From contig JAJOHG010000147.1 of assembly GCA_021029095.1 (NCBI GenBank), positions 1 through 63,472 of the forward strand: a DNA stretch of 63,472 bases, written 5' to 3'. How positions within the stretch are numbered: position 1 is the first letter of the stretch; every line of letters begins with the position of its first letter. A program made the position numbers and the translations under genes. This document shows positions 33,545 through 43,199 of the stretch, one piece after another. The notes beneath the pieces were generated by a model. That model was not told the origin of the DNA. It saw only the letters and a program-made list of their open reading frames with translations, and did no database searches. This DNA is from Phellopilus nigrolimitatus. Lineage: Eukaryota > Basidiomycota > Agaricomycetes > Hymenochaetales > Hymenochaetaceae.

Positions 33545-34302
33545 GTGGGGGCTTGCGCATCTGTCCAGGGCCGCACAGATAAGGAGCGCTCCGAGGAAAT
33601 TGACAGACTGATCAAGGAGGACTCGCTCAAGTTAAGCAAAGAATGCAATATCCTCTTGCTGGGTGCGTTTGCTTTGGTCTTCGATTTCATTTCGGACCCG
33701 CAGCTAACTGCGCCTCGCCCCGCCCCGGCCTTCCCGGCCTATCCCCGCGCGCCACCAGGCTCCGTTGGGTCCGGCAAGTCAACGATCGTAAAGCAGATGA
33801 AGATCATTCACCAGGACTGGCACACGCGCCACGAGCTCATGTTGTACCGCATGGCCGTGTATCGCAACCTGCTCGAGTCCGTGCAAATGATTATGCTCGC
33901 GATACGCAAGCTGAGTGTCGACTTATGCTTCCCACGAACCGCGTGTACGCGAATGTGGTCCTCGGCTACAAGCTCGACGGCTCCGGCGTGGGCGTAGCGG
34001 GGCGGCATTCAGTGAGGATGTCACGGGTGCGATCGACGCTGTGGGCAGACCCGATCATCTCGCGCATCATGGACCGTAGCAGCGAGTTCAATTTGATGGA
34101 CAGCGCGTCATCTTTCTTCAGCGAGGTCGCACGATTCGGGCACGCGGACTACGTGCCCACACGGCGGACGTGCTGCGCGCGCGCACACCAGAAGAGCATC
34201 GGCTTCGTCGAGACGCGCTTCAACATAGGCGAGCTCAGCATACACATGTTCGACGTCGGCGGCCAACACTCCGAGCGCAATAACTGGATACACGTCGCGT
34301 AA
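33545..34302 (+). pseudogene. Heterotrimeric G-protein alpha subunit, N-terminal fragment
   Basis: The frame opens GACASVQG (myristoylation-type N-terminus), but the initiator is GTG where ATG is expected. Next come SEEIDRLIKEDS and KECNILLL, a retained intron (about 33662-33757), then the P-loop GSVGSGKST (usual form GSGESGKST) and VKQMKIIHQDWHTRHELMLY. After a frame-broken stretch follow LWADPIISRIMDRSSEFNLM, FFSEVARFGHADYVPT, IGFVETRFNIGELSIHMFDV and GGQHSERNNWIH (switch II, usual DVGGQRSERKKWIH). It ends there, so the NKxD and TCAT guanine-binding motifs and receptor-contact C-terminus are missing. Not a functional GTPase. Confidence 0.9.
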
Positions 34303-34454
34303 ATAGACATGATGTACATACATAACCGTGAAAATAAACAGTTGACTGAAGAAAAGTGAAAGTGTTCGAACTTCTTGTTTGTTTTGCAGGGCTACGCTAT
34401 ATGCAGACCAGCCCCCGAGCAGGATGTTACTCGTCGTGCTCTGAAAATAATTAT

Positions 34455-34990
34455 CTTACCACTGCATTTGCCCTAAATTAGCTAATATACATGTATACTA
34501 AAGCGGATGGTACAAGAAAAAAGAGGAATCGTAACTTGCCATGTGCAGCAATGGCCACAACCAAAGTCGTCCTTTCCACTTCCTCGTTTTCGATTGCAGT
34601 GGCTGTGCACCTTGTCACGGTCACTATTACAAAAAAGTGTACAACGTAGCGGAAAAGTATACAAAACGTGTGGGAACGTATGCCTTAGAATGGGGAGGGG
34701 TCACAGCCACACGACACCGCCACGCGTCACACTCTTCCTCGTGAGCTTTCCGGTTCGTATTTCCCCCTTTTTTATTTTAAATCTGCTCGTATGGTCTTTT
34801 TGTCTTTTCTGACAAGATGGCCAGTCTCTTGGCTAGGCTTGCATGTAATTTTTTTGTGCTTATGTTGTAGCTAGACTTCATGAAAAATCGTTCCGTTGCT
34901 CGCTCCCTGTGTGACGCCTGTTTCCACCCACGCAAACACAGGTTTGAATCCTCTTTTCTATTCTACTCTGATAGTAATTGACTGTGCTTA
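34455..34990 (+). repeat. Dispersed repeat R1, central copy
   Basis: This includes the 5' unit (ATACTAAAGC ... GGAATCGTAACTTGCCATG ... ACCAAAG), the TCGTCCTTTCCACTTCCTCG segment also seen inverted at 1.44 kb, GTGTACAACG, and a tail matching 28.3-28.55 kb. It separates the Galpha fragment from the LRR-like fragment. Confidence 0.75.
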
Positions 34991-35089
34991 TTCAATACGA
35001 CCCTACTACAAAATAAATGCTGCACAAGTGTCCTCGAAACGGACACATCTCGCAACTCTACTAGACGCCTGTGCGGACTAGGTACTGCG

Positions 35090-35835
35090 TGTGGGGCACA
35101 GGAGAGGACACGAGTACGTACCTTGTGCACGCCACCACTGTCCTCCCTAGTCACATGAGCAGCAGCAGGCTCCTGCTCACGCGCGTGGGGAGCACGTTCT
35201 GCCCGTACTGGCTGTCCGCGTGCGACGTGTGCGCCCCCAATTCCACGTTGGAGAACGCGGGGAGTGCGCCATCACCGCATCCCTTTCGGCCTTTCCCGCC
35301 GCCGGGCTCCGCCCTCTTCGAGGACTGCAGATTGGACAGTCCGCGGCGCGCGCCTGCCGCCGAGTGCCTCAAGTATGTGCAGACTCTTCAGGTCGACAAG
35401 CCGCGTGAGCGCGAGTGCACTGAGCTGTGCAGGGAACGGGCCCATATCCGCCTACACTCCCGTATCGCTACCGAGCGCAATTGGCCTTCTCTGTGCTTTC
35501 CTGAAGCAGAGGCATCCGCGTCGCCGCAGCTGCCGCCTCTGCCGGGAGAAGACAGTGCGGTGATGGTGATGTTTGTGCATCGCGAATGGCTCTGGTAGCC
35601 GTCGATACTCGGGCCATGGCCCTGCCCTACGGACAGATGGGCAGAGTCAGGATTGCCGATTGTCGGGCTTGTCATGGCTTGTCACTGTTGGAGCCAGCGA
35701 GTGTTGACACAAAGGAGCTCTTGCGCATGTGTCCATGGATCAGCGAGTTGGGGCGGAGGACTGTGAGGCTCGAGAGCCCCGTTTGCCCTTCGGGCCAGTT
35801 ATCTCGCAGCGCCAGTGACGTCAAGTAATGGCCCG
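35090..35835 (-). pseudogene. Leucine-rich-repeat-like fragment
   Basis: Minus-strand frames show short LRR-like phrases in different frames: LTSLALRDNWPEG, LSSLTVLRPNSL, and GPFPAQLSALALTRLVDLKS with LHILEALGG. The spacing resembles plant- and fungus-type LRRs (LxxLxxLxLxxNxLxGxIP). It is heavily degraded, and no kinase or membrane part is visible. It could also be chance leucine-rich text. Confidence 0.35.
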
Positions 35836-36024
35836 TCTAGGAACGGGTGGAGCGGATGAAGAGCGTCGGGGACGGCGGGATGGTGAGGAAAGAGGAGTCG
35901 TCCCCGCATGAGGGCGACGGGGACGGTGAGCGGGAGAGGAAGAAAGAGACAGACCCGAAGCGCACGCGAGTGGAGGGACGACTCACCGTGGGTATCATCA
36001 CGGGTCTACCCGTGCACTGCACAT

Positions 36025-36077
36025 TATGACGTACAACTCGCTTTGCCGAGAAGAAATAAAGCGAGTAGTACGTCATA
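36025..36077. repeat. Hairpin h2, copy 2
   Basis: Arms TATGACGTAC (36025-36034) and GTACGTCATA (36068-36077), with inner arms ACTCGCTTT and AAAGCGAGT after one A/A mismatch, give a longer clean stem than the copy at 33330. It sits at the 3' side of the minus-strand SNF5 copy, the equivalent position to copy 1. Confidence 0.92.
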
Positions 36078-36119
36078 GGTATAGAGATAGTTGACGATCG
36101 GCTGGTTTGACTGGTCGAC

Positions 36120-37006
36120 GGAGTGCGCAACGGGTGCGCCCAATGGCAGGAAGGACATGCGCAGATCGTCAGATCGTCGTCCTGAACTATCCATAGGAGG
36201 GGTTCCCGACGAGGAAAGGAGACTTTTGGTAGGTACTGACTTGTTCTCGTATTGAGTGTGGACGGTTCTATGGAAATAGTAAGAAAATTGCTGCGAAAAA
36301 TAATCTATTTGATAAAAAAATTCTCCAGCGAGTCCGTCACGCTCTGCAACAGCGCGCGTGTGCGGTCGTAGCCGTCCTTATTGCGCAGACGCTTCCGCCT
36401 TCCCACAGGTCCCGCGCGCAACTTCCAGCCTGTCGGCACGACGGACATGTCGTTACTGGCCAGCTGCTCCTGTTTCGATTTGGTGATGGTTGCGTGATAG
36501 CTTGAGGAAAGCCCATAGTCGTCTATGACCGACAGCGCAAAGACTTCGGGCGTTATGAACGGGTCTGTCAGCAACAATAGTAAACGAGATCAGCAAAAGA
36601 AGAGACAGAATGAGACTGCTATCTATTCGCACCATTCAAGTTCCACACAAGCGTATCACAATATCTATGGTGCTCGACATCGAGACGTATCGGCGCGAGC
36701 TGCTCCACGCGCGCGTGCCCGCAGACCCCACTGCGAGCTCCTCCTTCACACGCCCCGCCATCCTGTGGAAGCGCGCCTCGTATGCGCGATCCGCCATCCA
36801 CCCATGATCTTCCCAGCGGACAGCTCCGAGATGCGTGCGCGCCTGCCTCCGCGAGCGGCACCGCCGACACGCGCGTCACAGACGGTTTGAGTTGCACGTT
36901 CGCGGAAAGCGGCGGCAGGCCGGTGGCAGACGACGCTCCGCTGCCACTAATCGCGGTGTCACCAGTCGCAGGGACGGAGGGTGTAGGGCCGCTGCTCGAG
37001 GACGAC
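36120..37006 (-). pseudogene. SNF5 (SWI/SNF core subunit) copy, minus strand
   Basis: Minus-strand remnants align with the copy at 31.8-33.3 kb: TYTLRP-like start next to h1, SVTRVSAVPLAEA, DVEHHRYCDTLVWNLNGA, an intron with ACAG acceptor, FITPEVFALSVIDDYGLSSS and YHATITKSKQEQL. Then comes a decayed second repeat near 36160-36240 (a QKSPFLVGNPS-like phrase). It lacks the Gln-rich N-terminus and several internal segments. It is flanked by h1 on its 5' side and h2 on its 3' side. Confidence 0.8.
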
Positions 37007-37056
37007 CTGGCTTAAACGACTCGTGTCTGTACTACAGACACGAGCTGTTAAGCCAG
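37007..37056. repeat. Hairpin h1, copy 3
   Basis: Both outer arms (CTGGCTTA 37007-37014, TAAGCCAG 37049-37056) and the identical core (37020-37044) are present. SNF5 lies on the left, the large Ser/Pro-rich gene on the right. The C/T-rich flank with CTTCCCGGTT is again on the non-SNF5 side. Confidence 0.92.
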
Positions 37057-40000
37057 AGTTTTTTTCCTTCCCGGTTCAGGGTGGAAGCCGAAATCCTCAG
37101 GCGTGCGCGCGGACGATGCTGCTGTGTCTACACTCTCTGCAGGGTGTTGCAAGGACTGAACGTCGGCGTCTGCTGAGAAGCGATTTGGATAGAGCAGCTG
37201 CAGTAAATCGCGCCCTGGGCTCGTCGAGCTGCGCGCAGGGAGGGCCGGCGGGGACGGCGACCTGCGCGTGTCTCTAACGAGGCCATAAGATAGGCCAGGA
37301 AGTGGGTCGAGGCTCTCATCAGGAGAGAACAGCGTCGGAGAGTCCGAGCGTGCCCTCGATTGTGTGCTCTCCGCGAGCCCCGAAAGTAACCTGAGACGCC
37401 GCTGCCTCAGCAGCGCCGGCGACATGTGGGCGTTCGCATGTCGCGCCGGCCCCGATCCTGGTCCCGATCCATACGGCGCCGATACGAAGAACGCAGCGGC
37501 TTCGGTGGATGACGTTGTCGCATTGCTCACAGAAGCGGACCCCTCTGACTCCTGTGCCAGGTACCTCTGCACCGTCTGCGCGTTTGCCGGTGGATCGCTG
37601 TCGTAAATCGGCCGCCAGTTCCTGGGAGGCGCAGGGGTATCGGTATTGAAGGGCCTCTGACGCGTAGTCGTCATCTCCGAACGGCGCTCGTAGTAAGAAC
37701 GCGGACGGATGGGCAGGCGGTTAAGCTCGCGAAGTTCACTAAGCCTTGGACGCTCTGTCGGCACGCTTGGGACGTTCGTGCGTTCCCACTCCCGCTCTCG
37801 CTCCCACTCCCGCTCTCGCTCCCACTCTCAACTGCGGTCCCTTTCTATCTCTCGGTCCCTTTCACGATCCTGGCTCTGGAAGTTCATGAGCGACGACATC
37901 AGGCTGCTCGTCGCGTTCCTAATCTCCTCGTTGTCCATGATCGAGCGTCCATTCGGGCCCGGCCTATGGAGATCGGCGATGGTGATTGGCGGTAGGTCCA
38001 TAAGCTGTGAGAGGGGTGAGGGCGGGGAACGCTCCGCCGCCTCCTGCCGGCGCTCGCCGTACGGCATCTGCTCCTCGCGCCGGTACTGCGTTTGGTGCTG
38101 CGCATACGAGCTCGAGCGCTCGAACTCCAGCATGGACATCGTGCGTGAATCCATACGCATACCTATATACAACAGAAGCACGGGAAAAAGTCAATACAAG
38201 TCTTCGAGAAGGAAATTATTATCCTTACCTTTCGACCGCAGTCCCACGACCGACATGGACGGGGAAATCGCACTCGCGTTCGCGTTTGTGGCGTTCCTCT
38301 CTGCGTCCCTTTCTTCCCTATGTTGCCTTTCCTCTCTCAGCATGGCGGCCACCACCCCTGCAGACCCACCAAGCGACTCAGAGCCATAAATCGACGACTG
38401 GAGCACCGGCAAGCTCAGGCGCTGTGGCGGAGGCGAAGGCAATGTCCTGTTCTGCGTTATATGCGAATGCGTGTGCATGTGGTTGTGGTTGTGGTTGTGG
38501 TTGTGCACATGCGTATGTGTCTGAGGGCGGACGTCCATCTCCATATCGAGGCGCACCATGCGCCCGATCCGCTCGCTCTCGAACTCGCCTGCCGCAGCAC
38601 CAGGCCCGCTTAACGAGAACGACGGCGACGCTGCAGACTGCGGGGCCGAGAACTCGTGTAAGGGCGCACCACGTGCAGGAGCAGGAGCAGAAGGAGGGCC
38701 AACACCCGAACCTGCACCAGCACGCTCCTCCCTGTCGGGTAAGGGAAGCGGGCTCCACAGCCAGGTGCTAATACGATTCCCACCCAGGCCTGTCTGCTCC
38801 GCCTGACCCTGGCTACGGTTCATCATGCGCTCGAGCCGCGGATTCGGGTGCGAGACAGGGTGCCAGACGGCCGCGCTCGAGCTCCCGTTATTATGAGCGA
38901 TGCTGCCGACCCTGCTGAACAAGGAGGACGACGCGAACGGCGGGGGAAGCTGGAAGCCTGACGCACTCGACTGGGCACTGCCAGCACGCCGGGAGCTATC
39001 CGTAGCGGACTCGCGTACGGGCGAGCGCGAGGGACGCAGGCCCTGGCGCGACGAAAGGAACGACGAATGCCGGCGAGCCGGTGAGCTATCACCTCTGGCC
39101 CTGCCTATGGGCTCATCTTCGAAGTCGCTTGCGGACAAGGACCCAGAATCCATCTCGCCCAAGAGGGATACAACGCGGTCGCGTAGCAACGACGTCTGGC
39201 CACGGATCCCGGCACTCAAATTTTCGTTAGCACTAGTGCTGCTCTGCCGTCCACTACTCTCGTTCGGAGCAGTTTCGACGTGCGATGAAGCTCCTTCTCC
39301 ATCCAGTTCACGATCGATGTCGTCCAGCTCGTCGTCAATATCGTCCTCATCATCATCTAAAGCGAGCGGCAAGCTAAAGCGCATCGGTTCCGGAGACGGG
39401 TTTCTGTTTCTGCGAGTGTTCGCATTCATGGACGACACTCTAGCACCGGCGAAAAAAGAATTTCCAGCATCTGCACTACTTCCGAAAGACGCCCCAGACG
39501 CAGGAGCAGAGCTTATATTGGATGTTGACGAAGACAAGGAATGAACAGATCTCGGGAGATAACTTGTATTAGCATTCTCTGTAGCAAAAGAATGGTCGTG
39601 ATCTTGATCAAAGGAGTTTGGCGCCCCTGCGCTTTGACTTGTATTTTCATTACTGTTTGCATCGCCAAAGGGCATAATGAGAGACATAGCAGGTGAAGGA
39701 CGTCGGCGGTGCGACTCAAAGTCGAATGGTGGGAGGCGGGGACGAGGCGCCTCCTGCCCTTGATCACGAAGACGTTGCCAAGCAGGATTATCAGACCGCA
39801 ACGGCGCCAGCCTCCTATCAAACTCACGAGTCCAAGCTAGTGACGAGCGCAAATTGTCCGTCGCAGCCTCCAGTCTGGAGTCGGACTCGAGACCTCGATC
39901 GTGGCGGCGCGCCGCGAACGAGCGCTGCGGATCGCCTACTTCGTCGGCGTCATTCATCATGATATCCAGATCCACGGCCAACGGAGGGGCGGGGCTCGAC

Positions 40001-40390
40001 AAGCGTGGCGATAGCATTCCCGAGAAGCCTGGCGGCCGTTCATGCGTACTTATCGATGCCCGATAAGCAGCGAAGTCGGCTATGGAAGCTGTGGGCGGTG
40101 CAAAGGAGGGCATCGGGAGGGTCGCGGATGACGACTGCGCCGCCGTCCACGACGGTGAGTCCGTATATGTCGAACCTGCGCTTGGGGTGGTCAAGTAGTC
40201 TTCGTACTCAGCAGGCGCCTGCACTGGTCCTTCATGTTGCTGAGCGCTTGAGGACGAAGGCAGGGCACTGGCGCTGTACCTCGCCGGATACGCATGCGAG
40301 GACCCATCTGATCTCAGAGCAGCGCCGCCTTTGTCGCTAATGTGCTCACTGTTCCTCGCATTGATATTCGTATTCGTATTCGCATTCGCA
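37050..40390 (-). pseudogene. Large Ser/Pro-rich low-complexity protein
   Basis: A nearly continuous minus-strand reading of about 1,100 codons has one spliced intron (about 38164-38229, GTAAGG...TATATAG). It is Ser, Pro, Ala and Arg rich. It has an acidic run (DDDEDDIDDELDDIDREL), an alternating His-Asn tract (HNHNHNHNH), an Arg/Glu tract (EREWERERE) and repeated RRxxSPS-like segments. No folded domain is recognised; an intrinsically disordered regulatory protein is likely. One in-frame TGA at about 37830 interrupts it, and there is no ATG at the 5' end, where an AATGCG/AATACG hexamer run meets R1. The C-terminus reads into the h1 flank. Hence a recent, almost intact fragment. Confidence 0.6.
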
Positions 40391-40464
40391 TTCTACGGGC
40401 CCTCTCTGCGTGCGCGTTTGTTCCGCTCGCCGTGGTTATATACGTCGCCCGATTGCACGCTGTA

Positions 40465-40612
40465 GCTCGAGTTCAAAAGTGTACAAATAATTTTCTTACT
40501 ATCGACTCTCGACATCGCCACGCGGCACTGCCACTTGTCACACATTTCCATGTGAGCTTTCTCGCCACTTATTTTCTTTCCTCTGCATATAAAAGCTTGG
40601 TTTAGTTTCTGT
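40465..40612 (+). repeat. Dispersed repeat R1, partial 3' copy
   Basis: It contains AAAGTGTACAAA, CGCCACGCGGCACTGCCAC, CTCTGCATATAAAAGCTTGG and TTTAGTTTCTG, matching the right part of R1 at 28.2-28.6 kb. It separates the Ser/Pro-rich pseudogene from the nuclease/Argonaute block. The interval 40613-40870 holds nothing recognised. Confidence 0.65.
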
Positions 40613-40869
40613 TGAGTGCACTCCCGAACGGCACGGCGAATGCGTGGACAGCAACGCGCAGAGGTGCGCGAGCGGAAAACAGCGTTGTCGGTGACTGAGC
40701 GTACCTTTTCGAGGACGGGTGGACGTACGGGCTTCCAGGTTAGCAGTCGAATGCGCCCACTATGCAAATTGGCTCCTTGACGTACTTATAACTCAAAAAC
40801 CTTTTTTTTGTTTTGAATATTCTTCTTTCTATGTTTGCGCTGCTCGTCGACTAGCAAAAATCTGAACGC

Positions 40870-42125
40870 AACATCCAGAGCTGTATGACCGCTCCGCCGT
40901 GCGGCTGCTACGCGACTGTCCGTGCAGCTACTCCTCGGGACGCTGGAGCTGTACAGGACTTTTCTCCCAACTCATCTGCTCAACCCATCGAGAAGAGGGC
41001 GCCGCCGAGGTCTCGCCAAGAGAGATGCACCGCCCGTGAAGGCATCCGCAGGCAAGAACAGCGAGCACGTCCCGGAACACCCGCCTCTGAACACTAATCA
41101 AAACGCCCGAAGCTCGCAGCATGCCCGCCCACGTCCAGCGCCCCTCCGCCGACTGATGCCTCTCGCCGTGCCGCCGCCCCACGCCCCCGACCTGCGCCTC
41201 GCACCCTTCCCCGAGCCATGCGCATTCCAGAAGCGCGAGCGCGGCGCTCAACCTCCCGCCCTACTCGTACGCCGAACGCTTTCCGCGCGCGCGCATGCTG
41301 TACATTTGCGACCACAAGGAGGCGAACAATGAGCTCAACGGCCTCTCCGTGGCGCCGCCGCGCGTTGTCAGGCTTCGAGTGGCGCCCGTTGTTCACGTCC
41401 GGGAGCCCCCAAGCAACCGGTGGCACTTGTGCAGATCGCGACGCCGGAGACGATTTTCCTGTCAGAGCCATGAAGAGTCAGTGGCGTGTTAAAGTCAATG
41501 TTCTTCGGCCTCCAGTGGACTAAACTCACGTTCTAGTGTCTCCAAGCAAGCTGATCGAATTTCTCGATGATGAAAGCATCATCAAAGCGGGTGTTAATAT
41601 ACTTGGTAATTTTTTCTCTGTCATTGTTGGCACCCTTAATTGACTCCATGGTTTCCTACTTGAAGCCGACTACTAGAACCTCTACCGGGATTTTGCTGTC
41701 TCTACCTGCTCCTGCATCGAGCTCTCCTATCTCGCATGCTGCATCGACGGCACACGGTGGCCCGGAGCATTCAAACAGCTCATCGGCCTTGCACGGCTCG
41801 TCAGTGCGTACGAGAGCTGCTCATTTTCCAAGGGCAAGATGCCGCTCAGCAACTGGGAGGCCAAACTGACCGCCATCCAGCAGCATTGTGAGTCCGCCAT
41901 CTTCCGATCCCCCACTCGTCCGTTATACATGTATATGAACTTATGCACAACCACCAGACGCAGCAAACGACGCGCACCCGGGGTTCGTGCTCTGCACCGG
42001 CCTTCTCGAGTGTGCCAAGGACATCAAGCTCGAGAGCTCCTACTATACGTTCAACGTCATCAAAGGCGCCCGCGCTCTGCACGGACGGCAGCCCCTAGCA
42101 GAGCATAAATTCGAACCCTGAGCCG
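40870..42125 (+). pseudogene. WRN/RNase D-type 3'-5' exonuclease fragment
   Basis: Remnants follow the DEDD exonuclease domain of basidiomycete WRN-like proteins: SYAERF-like with MLYICDHKEANNELNGL, FEWRPLF (usually LEWRPxF with the first catalytic acid), an intron, SKLIEFLDDESIIKAGVNIL, SCIELSYLA, GARW-like then AFKQLIGLARLVSAYE, KMPLSNWEAKLTAIQQH, an intron, and YAANDA-like with YYTFNVIKGARALHG. Frames shift several times and stops are present. The 5' 250 bp (Pro/Arg-rich) is probably the disordered N-terminus. The parent enzyme would trim DNA 3' ends in repair. This copy is dead. Confidence 0.75.
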
Positions 42126-42339
42126 GCTGTGGCCCCTGTGAGCGCTGAGAGCATGGTAGACGCTGCGACACAGACGGAGATGCAGACTCCGCACTCCCGC
42201 CTCGGACGGGGAATAGAACGCTCTTGCCTTCCGCTTCCAAGCGCTGTCGGCCACAGAACTCGACCACATCGTGCGTCCGTGACTCAGGAAGTCCAGTGCT
42301 GTGATCACAATTTGTGCGAACTTCTTCCGAAGGACGTCG

Positions 42340-43185
42340 TTTTGTATGACTGCGTGGGGGCAACTACGACCCCGCGGTGCTTCCAAACTGCGGGCTGAAT
42401 TTCGCACACGCACTCGTGCGCTGCAGGTTCGGCGGCACGCTGCTCGAGGCGGGAGCGTGTGCGGAGCTGCGTACGAACGAGTGGGGGCTGCTCAACTCGA
42501 AGAAGGCGCGGCTCGCGCAGGTGCTGCCCGAGTCATTTCCGGACGTCGACGTGCTCCTATTGTACACGCACCCGGAGACGTCCGAGTGCAGCGGGCACGC
42601 GCCGTCCGCAGTCAACTACCTGTGGACACGCGAGCCGGACCTGGGCAAGCTCGCAGCGCTGTGCGAGCGCAAGTTTGAGTGGGGCGTGCACGAGCTCATT
42701 GTCAAGCGCTCCGCAGTCATATGCGCGTCCTAGGTGCTCCGCATCCTGCGGCGCGCCGTGCTCGACACCGATGAGACTGAGTCTTCCAGCCGCGGAAAAA
42801 GAGGCCACAGGACGAGGGAGCTACAGGCATACCGTTGCCAGACACTTCTGGTTGCTCAAGCTGAACGACGACTACGACGATAGCAACGACGACGAAGAAC
42901 ACGGGCTGATTTTTAGAATCCACGCGAAGCGCGCGCATGCCTCAAATGACGGCATGCTGGAGTACTAGCTCGAGATCGCGCCCGCGCAGCTCGTGCGGCT
43001 CACCGAGGCCGGCGTGCAAGTCATCCGGGTACTTCCCAGCAAGCCCGCTGGAGACTGACAACTCTAACAACTCTAATTTGACGACTCTGACGAGTTTGAC
43101 GACCACGGCGATGGCTGCGACGGCGGGAGAAAGAAAAAGAAAGGAGGCTGAAAGACGCCACCACCCGCACTTCGATTGGTAAGTG
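42340..43185 (+). pseudogene. GEN1/Yen1-like XPG-family nuclease fragment
   Basis: The reading YDPAVLPNCGLNFAHALVRC, then KKARLAQVLPESFPDVDVLL and EPDLGKLAALCERKFEWGVH matches the helix-hairpin-helix and following helical region of fungal GEN1/Yen1 Holliday-junction resolvases. The pattern is GGDYxxGLxxCGxxxAHALA, then KxxLAxxIPxxFPDxxVLxLY. It continues through EIAPAQLVRLTEAGVQV (about 42970) to an acidic segment and a Lys-rich stretch at 43120-43150. The N-terminal catalytic XPG domain is absent. A TAG at 42731 and further shifts break it. It is adjacent to and collinear with the exonuclease and Argonaute fragments. Confidence 0.7.
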
Positions 43186-43199
43186 TTCATATTCTCAAC

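Noticed and set aside
28960..34302. A functional cell-wall or signalling gene cluster (GT69 plus Galpha)
   Set aside because: Both genes are truncated or frame-broken and are separated by an SNF5 pseudogene and hairpins; co-location reflects capture, not pathway organisation.
28090..34990. R1 as paired LTRs of a retrotransposon that packaged GT69, SNF5 and Galpha
   Set aside because: SNF5 and Galpha lie in the same sense as R1 and keep their introns, which passage through an RNA would have removed; no PBS or PPT was found.
38007..39544. Plus-strand frames of 214-254 codons
   Set aside because: They are antisense shadows of the 1,100-codon minus-strand gene, with low-complexity composition mirroring it.
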